Under the pieces are notes generated by a model. That model made no database searches, had not been told where the DNA came from, and saw only the letters and a list, made by a program, of their open reading frames with translations. A stretch of 7,545 nt of DNA, taken from Anaerolineales bacterium. GTDB taxonomy: Bacteria > Chloroflexota > Anaerolineae > Promineifilales > Promineifilaceae. The DNA lies in contig JAGQGA010000256.1 in NCBI GenBank assembly GCA_020432595.1, positions 1 to 7,545 on the forward strand, given 5' to 3'. Shown piece after piece: positions 1 through 4,760 of this stretch; position 1 is the stretch's first letter, and each line of letters begins with the position of its first letter. The position numbers and the translations under genes were made by a program.

Positions 1-1018
1 GGCCGGCGACATCGTGGCCGTCGCCGGGATTCCCACTGTCGGCATTGGCGACACCCTGGCCGACCCCGACGACCCGCACCAACTGCCCCCTATTAAGGTT
101 GAAGAGCCAACGGTACGGATGGCATTCCACGTCAATGATAGCCCCTTTGCTGGCAAAGAAGGCAAATTCCTCACCAGTCGCCAAATCCGCGACCGCCTGA
201 CCCGTGAACTGGAAAGCAACGTTGCCATGCGCGTGGCCGACACCGACAACCCGGCCGAGTTCATCGTCTCCGGGCGCGGCGAGCTTCATCTCGCCATCCT
301 CATTGAAACAATGCGGCGCGAGGGATATGAGTTTGCCGTTAGCCGCCCTGAAGTGATTTTCCGCGACGGGCCAAACGGTAAGGAAGAGCCAATGGAAACG
401 CTCTTTATTGAGGTTGCTAACGATTATTTTGGTGCTGTAAGCGAACTATTGGGGCGACGGCGGGGTCTGCTACAGAAAATTCATTACGGCGAAGATGGCA
501 CGGTCTACGGCGAATACATCATCCCCACACGCGGGCTGCTGGGACTGCGCCAGCCGTTTCTCACCGCCACACGCGGCACGGGCATCTTCAACACCCTCTT
601 TCACGGCTACGCCCCCATGCTTGGCCCCATCGCTACCCAAGATCATGGCTCACTGGTCTCGCTAGAAACATGCGTCGTCAGCTCCTACGCGCTTCACCAG
701 CTTGAGTCACGCGGTGTGTTCTTTGTGCTGCCCAGCGAAGAGGTGTACCAGGGGCAAGTGGTGGGGCAAAACACGCGGGATGAGGAGCTGGTGGTGAATG
801 TGGGCAAAACCAAAACGCTAACCAAAGTACGCAGTGGCCCCACAGCCATTGTGGAGGCACTGTCCACGCCACGTATCATGACGCTCGATGAATCCATTGA
901 ATACCTGGGCGATGATGACCTGCTGGAAATAACCCCTACCTCTCTCCGCATTCGCAAAAAGGAGCTGCGCCATGAGGTGCGGCAGCGGGCGATTAAGCGG
1001 GCGAAGAAGGGGGAGTAA
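1..1018 (+). CDS. typA: TypA/BipA ribosome-associated translational GTPase, C-terminal part (5' end outside the window)
   Basis: TypA/BipA is an EF-G-like GTPase that binds the 70S ribosome and supports ribosome assembly and stress or low-temperature growth. The frame is open from base 2 and ends at TAA 1016-1018, giving 338 residues; the family is about 600 residues. The GTPase domain with its G motifs therefore lies upstream. The GTG at 14 is an internal valine codon, not a start. Visible in order are the end of domain II ([18 protein letters not shown]), domain III ([16 protein letters not shown], then the hallmark GRGELHL), the domain V EF-G-like fold ([17 protein letters not shown]), the TypA-specific C-terminal domain ([33 protein letters not shown]) and the basic tail with [14 protein letters not shown]. 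The C-terminal domain separates it from EF-G, EF4/LepA and TetM. Its stop codon forms the outer edge of a long palindrome shared with the convergent peptidase gene. Confidence 0.96.
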   Translation, partial: AGDIVAVAGIPTVGIGDTLADPDDPHQLPPIKVEEPTVRMAFHVNDSPFAGKEGKFLTSRQIRDRLTRELESNVAMRVADTDNPAEFIVSGRGELHLAILIETMRREGYEFAVSRPEVIFRDGPNGKEEPMETLFIEVANDYFGAVSELLGRRRGLLQKIHYGEDGTVYGEYIIPTRGLLGLRQPFLTATRGTGIFNTLFHGYAPMLGPIATQDHGSLVSLETCVVSSYALHQLESRGVFFVLPSEEVYQGQVVGQNTRDEELVVNVGKTKTLTKVRSGPTAIVEALSTPRIMTLDESIEYLGDDDLLEITPTSLRIRKKELRHEVRQRAIKRAKKGE

Positions 1019-1082
1019 ACAGTAATCAGTAATCGGTAATCAGTAACCAGTTTACTGATTACCGATTACTGATTACTGTTTA
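1016..1082. repeat. 31-bp perfect inverted repeat between convergent genes, including both stop codons
   Basis: Arms 1016-1046 and 1052-1082 are perfectly complementary, with loop CCAGT (1047-1051). The arms are built from 7-bp units: GTAATCA, GTAATCG, GTAATCA, then a partial GTAA. The outermost three base pairs are the typA stop TAA (1016-1018) and the complement of the peptidase stop TAA (1080-1082). The structure could act on both transcripts as a bidirectional terminator or an mRNA 3'-end protector. It is AT-rich and has no following U tract, so it is not a classical intrinsic terminator. The symmetry is directly seen; the function is inferred. Confidence 0.93.
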
Positions 1083-2369
1083 TCCAACGAGATGGAATGC
1101 CGTTTGACGGCCGTTTAACCACCGCATCGCCCCGCCCGACAATACCGCATCCTCCTCAAGGGCAATCCGCACCTCTTGGCCGCCCCACTCCGGTACGGCC
1201 TTGCGAATGTTTAGCTCAATCGAGTAGCACGTTTCGTCAAATAGTTCGTAATCGCCCCGCCCCGGCACCCCACCCTGCTGATCCCACAGCCCAATCGTTG
1301 GCCCCGCCGCATGACCGTGATACCCTAGCGGGTGGCTGTAAACTTGGGGCAGCAGGCCGGCCGCATTCGCCTGCGCCAACGTTTCCGCCAACACCTCGTT
1401 GCCCGTCCGCCCCACCTGCATCGCCGCCATGTGGAAATCTTGCAGTTGGTTGCCATCGGCCAAGGCCGCTTTCAGCCCGGCCGGGGCATCCGTTTCCCCC
1501 GGTTTTAGCACATAGGCGTGCTGCTGCTGGTCGGTTGCCAGCCCCAAATAGTGGAAGCCGACATCACAATGCAGCACATCGCCGGGCAAAATCAGGCGGC
1601 GCGGCTCTTTGGCCTTCTCATTGGGCATTCCCAGCCCCTGCCCCGGTGCCTGGATCTCCACCGACGGCTGGAACCAAGCCCGCAGCCCCATCTCCTGCAT
1701 CCGCTGCCGCATCCACCACACCACATCATCGGTAGTGGTGATGCCGGGGTGGATGATCCGCGTGGAAAAGGCTTCGGCAATGAGTGAATGTCCCATTTCG
1801 ACGAGGCCGGGATAGACAGTCAGTTCGGCCGGGATGCGCGTTTCCAGCCAGCCCAGGCACAGCCGTTCGGCGCTGCGGGTGCGCCCCATTAGCTCGGCTC
1901 CCAACCCATCAGCCAACTGGACAAACTCGGTTTGGCTTAACCCATCGCCAAAGGCAAAGTCACGGGAGAGGTTGATGCCAATTGTTTTCGGGTTACGCTC
2001 CCGAATGTGGCGCACCAGACAGGCGTACTGGTCACCATCTTCTTCCGGGTTCCACGCCGGCCGATAAAAATCCCCATACCCATATCGCGCCAGCGTTAGA
2101 CGGTCTACGCTGCCATCGGCGTTGCGGCAAAACAGCAGCATCGTGCGCCGCCGTGCCCCCATCTCTGGCTGCGGCAGCAGCGTGGGCATCACCGGGTCAT
2201 CGTTGTACTCGCGGGCAATAATGACCCACATATCCATCTTTTCCCGCGCCATCAAAGCCGGGATTACCGTTTCCAATCGTTCACGCAGCCACCTGTTTTG
2301 CACCTCAAGCTGCTGGCGCAATGGCAAAAGGCGGTGGTGGTAGTTGTCGGTAGGGGTGTGGAAAGACAT
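1080..2369 (-). CDS. M24-family metallopeptidase, Xaa-Pro aminopeptidase-like
   Basis: This is a probable cytosolic dinuclear-metal exopeptidase of the pita-bread (M24) fold; Xaa-Pro dipeptide or aminopeptidase activity is the family norm, but the substrate is not determined here. The 429-residue protein has a creatinase-like N-terminal domain (about residues 1-180, containing the family-like patch AREYNDDPV) and a C-terminal catalytic domain. All five expected ligands can be placed: D269 (HCDVG), D280 (GLATDQQQ), H353 (GYHGHAAGP), E385 (SIELN) and E405 (ALEEDAV). The enzyme therefore looks active. An upstream in-frame ATG exists at 2436-2438, but its codons run through palindromic repeat DNA. 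The start at 2367-2369 has AAGGAG six bases upstream and is chosen. There is no signal peptide. The gene converges on typA, and its stop lies in the shared hairpin. It sits 88 bp after the quinone oxidoreductase gene. Confidence 0.9.
   Translation of the reverse strand: MSFHTPTDNYHHRLLPLRQQLEVQNRWLRERLETVIPALMAREKMDMWVIIAREYNDDPVMPTLLPQPEMGARRRTMLLFCRNADGSVDRLTLARYGYGDFYRPAWNPEEDGDQYACLVRHIRERNPKTIGINLSRDFAFGDGLSQTEFVQLADGLGAELMGRTRSAERLCLGWLETRIPAELTVYPGLVEMGHSLIAEAFSTRIIHPGITTTDDVVWWMRQRMQEMGLRAWFQPSVEIQAPGQGLGMPNEKAKEPRRLILPGDVLHCDVGFHYLGLATDQQQHAYVLKPGETDAPAGLKAALADGNQLQDFHMAAMQVGRTGNEVLAETLAQANAAGLLPQVYSHPLGYHGHAAGPTIGLWDQQGGVPGRGDYELFDETCYSIELNIRKAVPEWGGQEVRIALEEDAVLSGGAMRWLNGRQTAFHLVG
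1106..1115. repeat. AACGGCCGTT-type palindrome, one-base variant in the M24 peptidase
   Basis: Plus strand GACGGCCGTT, nine of ten bases matching. It is read on the minus strand as Asn-Gly-Arg in LNGRQTAF near the C-terminus. Confidence 0.75.
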
Positions 2370-2375
2370 TGTGTA

Positions 2376-2381
2376 CTCCTT
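2376..2381 (-). promoter_or_regulatory. Ribosome binding site of the M24 peptidase
   Basis: AAGGAG on the minus strand lies six bases before the ATG at 2369. It decides the start against the longer in-frame opening at 2438, which would translate repeat DNA. Confidence 0.85.
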
Positions 2382-2398
2382 GGGGGAAAGAGATTTGG

Positions 2399-2447
2399 GA
2401 TTGGAGATTGGAGATTGATGAACCTTGACAATCTCCAATCTCCAATC
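2399..2447. repeat. 19-bp perfect inverted repeat of GATTGGA heptamers
   Basis: Arms 2399-2417 and 2429-2447 pair perfectly around an 11-base loop (2418-2428). The arm is GATTGGA twice plus GATTG, so it has a strict 7-bp period. It fills most of the gap between the quinone oxidoreductase stop (2458-2460) and the peptidase ribosome binding site. No U tract follows on the minus strand, so simple termination is doubtful. The same heptamer builds the copy inside the DUF512 gene at 5193-5248. Confidence 0.92.
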
Positions 2448-2457
2448 TCCGCTATTT

Positions 2458-3435
2458 TTATAGTAGCAATACTACCTTCCCAATATTCTTATCCGCCGCC
2501 ACATATTCATGTGCGGCCTGGGCTTCAGTGATGGGGAAGGTGGTGTCAATGATGGGTTGAAGCTGACCGGAGGCAAAGAAGGGCCAGAAACGCTGCTCGA
2601 AGCCGTTGCGGATGGCGACTTTTTCGGCCAACGGCCGATTTCGCAACGTAGACCCAATGAGCCGCAGCCGCTTGCCCAGCAGCAACCCCAGGTTGATCTC
2701 CGTCTGCCCGCCGCTGAGCAGACCGATGCTGACCAAACGGCCGTTTATCGCCAACGCCCGCAAATTCTTCATCAAATAGCCGGCCCCCACCGGATCCAAA
2801 ATCACGTCCACCCCCCGGTTGTTGGTTGCCGCCAGCACTGCGGGCAAAAAATCAGCCGTTTTGTAATTCACCGCGAGCGTCGCTCCCAACTCACGGCAAG
2901 CCTGCAGCTTTTCCTCGGTGCCGGCCGTCACAAACGCTTGCGCCCCAGCCAGCACCGCCAACTGCACCGCCGCCGTTCCCACGCCGCTGCCCCCAGCGTG
3001 GATCAGTGCCACTTCGCCTGCCTTAAGTTGCCCTTCGCCAAACAAATTCAGGTAGGCGGTGTACCACACTTCGGGAAAGGCAGCGGCTTGGGCAAAGCTC
3101 CAGTTGTCGGGGATTTTGACGAGCATTTGGTAGGGAACGGCCGTTAATTCCGCATACCCCCCACCCGGCAGCAGCGCACACACCCGGTCGCCCACTTCCC
3201 AGCCGACAACCCCTTCACCCAACGCGACGATTTCCCCCGCCATTTCCAGCCCGATAATGTCGCTGGCTCCCGGCGGCGGCGGATACCCCCCGCGTGCTTG
3301 CAGCAAATCGGCGCGATTAACGGCCGTTGCCCGCACCGCCACCACCACTTCCTCCGGCCCACACGCCACATCCACCACTTCATCCCACACCAGCTCCGGC
3401 CGCCCTTTCTCCCCTCGTACCACAATTGCTTTCAT
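2458..3435 (-). CDS. NADPH:quinone oxidoreductase, PIG3/TP53I3-like zinc-independent MDR protein
   Basis: This is a medium-chain dehydrogenase/reductase of the quinone oxidoreductase branch, expected to reduce quinones or related electrophilic carbonyls with NAD(P)H in the cytosol. The 325-residue length is normal for the family. The N-terminal GroES-like domain carries the PIG3-style stretch NRADLLQARGGYPPPPGAS (40-58) and GLEMAGEIVALGEGV (62-76). The Rossmann nucleotide loop is HAGGSGVGTAAVQLA (146-160). DVILDPVGAGY (210-220) and INGRLVSIGLLSGG (230-243) are also typical. The cysteine ligands of catalytic and structural zinc sites are absent, as expected. The frame is open 147 bases further upstream, but that part reads through CACAGAG repeat DNA. 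ATG 3433-3435, preceded by AGGAGGT, is the start. Three exact AACGGCCGTT copies and one near-copy lie in this gene. Confidence 0.93.
   Translation of the reverse strand: MKAIVVRGEKGRPELVWDEVVDVACGPEEVVVAVRATAVNRADLLQARGGYPPPPGASDIIGLEMAGEIVALGEGVVGWEVGDRVCALLPGGGYAELTAVPYQMLVKIPDNWSFAQAAAFPEVWYTAYLNLFGEGQLKAGEVALIHAGGSGVGTAAVQLAVLAGAQAFVTAGTEEKLQACRELGATLAVNYKTADFLPAVLAATNNRGVDVILDPVGAGYLMKNLRALAINGRLVSIGLLSGGQTEINLGLLLGKRLRLIGSTLRNRPLAEKVAIRNGFEQRFWPFFASGQLQPIIDTTFPITEAQAAHEYVAADKNIGKVVLLL
2736..2745. repeat. AACGGCCGTT palindrome, copy in the quinone oxidoreductase
   Basis: Exact 10-bp palindrome, read in frame as Asn-Gly-Arg in INGRLVSIG. A near-copy with one mismatch lies at 2630-2639 in the same gene. 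Confidence 0.9.
3136..3145. repeat. AACGGCCGTT palindrome, second copy in the quinone oxidoreductase
   Basis: Exact palindrome, read in frame as Thr-Ala-Val in ELTAVPYQ. Confidence 0.9.
3319..3328. repeat. AACGGCCGTT palindrome, third copy in the quinone oxidoreductase
   Basis: Exact palindrome, read as Thr-Ala-Val in ATAVNRAD, directly before the conserved NRADLLQ motif. Confidence 0.9.
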
Positions 3436-3438
3436 CTT

Positions 3439-3445
3439 ACCTCCT
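3439..3445 (-). promoter_or_regulatory. Ribosome binding site of the quinone oxidoreductase
   Basis: AGGAGGT on the minus strand ends three bases before ATG 3435. It is a near-perfect Shine-Dalgarno match, and it fixes the start against the longer frame that runs into repeat DNA. Confidence 0.85.
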
Positions 3446-3474
3446 AACGTGGACAAGCCAAAAACAAAAACGTT

Positions 3475-3579
3475 ACACAGAGGTTCACAGAGAAGACACA
3501 GAGATACACAGAGAAGAAATGAGCAATTTTTCCTTGCTTTCTCTGTGAAACTCTGTGCTATCTCTGTGCATCTCTGTGT
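3475..3579. repeat. Palindrome of four CACAGAG units per arm
   Basis: The left arm has CACAGAG at 3476, 3486, 3497 and 3507. The right arm has its complement CTCTGTG at 3541, 3551, 3562 and 3572. Unit spacing is 10, 11 and 10 in both arms, so the units face each other exactly while the 3-4 base spacers differ. The loop region (3514-3540) contains a small inner stem, AGCAA with TTGCT. The conserved units with drifting spacers suggest that the unit or the pairing, rather than the whole arm, is maintained. It lies in the 183-bp gap between the GNAT and quinone oxidoreductase genes. Confidence 0.9.
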
Positions 3580-3584
3580 CAAAT

Positions 3585-3618
3585 CTCTTAGTCTCTCAGT
3601 CTCCCAATCTCTTTCTTC
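3585..3618 (-). repeat. Octamer run GAGAYTRR following the GNAT stop codon
   Basis: Read on the minus strand just after the GNAT stop, the DNA contains four consecutive 8-bp units: GAGATTGG, GAGACTGA, GAGACTAA and GAGATTTG. This run leads straight into the CACAGAG palindrome. No complementary arm was found, so it may be a half-element or a decayed one. The exact right edge is uncertain by a few bases. Confidence 0.65.
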
Positions 3619-4608
3619 TCACCGCGCAAACCCCACAATCCCCACCTCCCGGCTACGGCTGGGGTCAACGGGCATGGTAGCAGGGAAAACGGCCGTTTTC
3701 TCCAGCCCCAGCCCCTGCAACGCCGCCCATTTCTGCGGGCAATCCTCATCCGCATACGCCAGCACCCGTTCTGCCTCCGGCAGCGACAGTGCTGCCAGTA
3801 AATCTGATGCCCGATCCCAATAGTTTGGGTGGCAATAAACATCCAGCAACACCATGCCCCACCAAATGGGGTGCCACTGCCAGCAGGCAAAGCCACAGAC
3901 TGCTCCTGTTTGCGGCTGGCGCAAAACGGCCGTTGTGCCAACCGCTGGCACCGCCTCTTGCTCTCGCAGCAGCGGCAAAAACGCCGCTTCGGTAATTTGC
4001 CGTCCCGTTAACCCCAGCGGCGCACAGCGCACGTACCCCGGCCACGCCCCGGCAAACAGCGGCTGTGAAGCGGGCCAATGATGCCAGGTGAGGGGTTCAA
4101 TAACGGCCGTTTCGCCCGCAAAATAATCCGCCAAAAACGCCCCCTCTTCCCCCGTAAAATACGCCATGTGGCCGTCCTGCGGCGCAAACGAGCGAAAACC
4201 AAACCGTTCATACAGCCAGTACGCCACCGATTCGTACCCCGTGTGCAAATAAAGTGCCTGCCCACCGTTGGCCGCAAAATCAGGCAGCAGCAGCTCCATC
4301 AGCCGCGTCGAAGCTCCCCTGCGCCGGTCGGCCGGCCGTGTCCAAACGTGTCCAAACGTCCCGACACCGCCGCGTGTCACCGTCAAAATATTGGCAAACG
4401 GCACGCCGTCACGGTGCAAAATGTAAAAGCGGGCATCCAAACCCAGCGGTTGGCGCAGCACGGCACTGTTTTGCCAGTTCCACGGCTCCCCCTTATGCCC
4501 CAGCAACCCTTCCAACCGCCCCGCCCAATCCACATCCGGCCCCGTCACCACTGCCGCCGTCACCCACTCCCCATCCCGAAGCTGCACCGGCTCTAATTCA
4601 TGGTACAT
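3619..4608 (-). CDS. GNAT-family N-acetyltransferase, probably with two tandem GNAT-like halves
   Basis: A 329-residue protein, about twice the length of a single GNAT domain. The first half shows the acetyl-CoA-binding motif A: strand GVGTFGHVWTRP (81-92), pyrophosphate loop RRRGAS (95-100) and a following helix. It then has YLHTGYESVAYWLYERFGFR (120-139), the usual motif B ending in a GFR-type sequence. In the loop a Ser stands where Gly/Ala is usual. The second half (about 225-310) repeats the outline LLDVYCHPNYWDRASDLLAAL, then YADEDCPQKWAALQGLGLEKTAVFP, resembling a degenerate GNAT without the Arg/Gly loop. The acceptor substrate cannot be read from the sequence. ATG 4606-4608 has GGGAG six bases upstream. 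There is no signal peptide. The gene is bracketed by repeat elements and carries three AACGGCCGTT copies. Confidence 0.85.
   Translation of the reverse strand: MYHELEPVQLRDGEWVTAAVVTGPDVDWAGRLEGLLGHKGEPWNWQNSAVLRQPLGLDARFYILHRDGVPFANILTVTRGGVGTFGHVWTRPADRRRGASTRLMELLLPDFAANGGQALYLHTGYESVAYWLYERFGFRSFAPQDGHMAYFTGEEGAFLADYFAGETAVIEPLTWHHWPASQPLFAGAWPGYVRCAPLGLTGRQITEAAFLPLLREQEAVPAVGTTAVLRQPQTGAVCGFACWQWHPIWWGMVLLDVYCHPNYWDRASDLLAALSLPEAERVLAYADEDCPQKWAALQGLGLEKTAVFPATMPVDPSRSREVGIVGFAR
3688..3697. repeat. AACGGCCGTT palindrome, first copy in the GNAT gene
   Basis: Exact core extended to a 16-bp perfect palindrome over 3685-3700. Read as Thr-Ala-Val in EKTAVFPA. Confidence 0.9.
3925..3934. repeat. 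AACGGCCGTT palindrome, second copy in the GNAT gene
   Basis: Exact palindrome, read as Thr-Ala-Val in GTTAVLRQ. Confidence 0.9.
4102..4111. repeat. AACGGCCGTT palindrome, third copy in the GNAT gene
   Basis: Exact palindrome, read as Thr-Ala-Val in GETAVIEP. The three GNAT copies all encode TAV although they lie in unrelated parts of the protein. Confidence 0.9.
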
Positions 4609-4614
4609 GCAAAA

Positions 4615-4619
4615 CTCCC
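4615..4619 (-). promoter_or_regulatory. Ribosome binding site of the GNAT gene
   Basis: GGGAG on the minus strand lies six bases before ATG 4608. A second ATG seven bases into the gene is out of frame. Confidence 0.7.
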
Positions 4620-4632
4620 GTAACTACACAGG

Positions 4633-4714
4633 TGTCATTGCGAGATCCGCGGAGAAATCCGTTTGACATCACCAAGTGGGCGGGATTTCTCCTTGAAGAC
4701 TCGTCGAAATGACA
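4633..4714. repeat. Interrupted palindrome with TGTCATT ends
   Basis: TGTCATT (4633-4639) pairs with AATGACA (4708-4714), CGAG (4641-4644) with CTCG (4700-4703), and GGAGAAATCC (4651-4660) with GGATTTCTCC (4683-4692). The terminal loop is about 22 bases. Unlike its neighbours it has no heptamer period. It looks like a miniature dispersed palindromic element with conserved ends. It sits in the DUF512-GNAT gap, upstream of the GNAT ribosome binding site. Confidence 0.85.
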
Positions 4715-4739
4715 TGTTTTGATCGAAAACTGATTCGTG

Positions 4740-4760
4740 GTCGGTCGTCCGTCGTCCGTC
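4740..4760 (-). repeat. Three tandem heptamers starting at the DUF512 stop codon (single arm)
   Basis: Minus-strand units are GACGGAC (4760-4754), GACGGAC (4753-4747) and GACCGAC (4746-4740). The G of the DUF512 stop TAG (4762-4760) is the first base of the first unit. No complementary arm is present nearby, so this is a half-element, in contrast to the complete palindromes in the other gaps. Confidence 0.85.

Noticed and set aside
14..1018. A complete gene starting at GTG 14
   Set aside because: The frame is open to the window edge and the residues before GTG 14 (AGDI) continue TypA domain II, so this is the 3' part of a longer gene.
1016..1082. Classical Rho-independent terminator
   Set aside because: The stem is long and perfect but AT-rich, without a GC-rich core or a U tract after it on either strand. 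It is recorded as a repeat with possible termination function.
1097..1735. Long plus-strand open frame opposite the M24 peptidase
   Set aside because: It is Pro/Ala-rich, low in complexity and antisense to a gene with an intact five-residue metal site. It is a GC-rich shadow frame.
2370..2438. N-terminal extension of the M24 peptidase (MEIVKVHQSPISNPKSLS)
   Set aside because: The extension translates the heptamer palindrome and would ignore the good AAGGAG site at 2376-2381.
3475..3579. CRISPR array
   Set aside because: Units are only 7 bp with 3-4 bp spacers and are inverted in the second half. There is no direct repeat of CRISPR length and no cas gene.
3436..3582. N-terminal extension of the quinone oxidoreductase
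   Set aside because: These codons lie in the CACAGAG repeat, look like noise (Cys/Leu-rich), and precede the AGGAGGT site that fits ATG 3435.
3257..3823. Plus-strand frame of 188 codons spanning a gap
   Set aside because: It is antisense to two recognised genes and crosses the CACAGAG palindrome. It has no recognisable domain and no convincing ribosome site.
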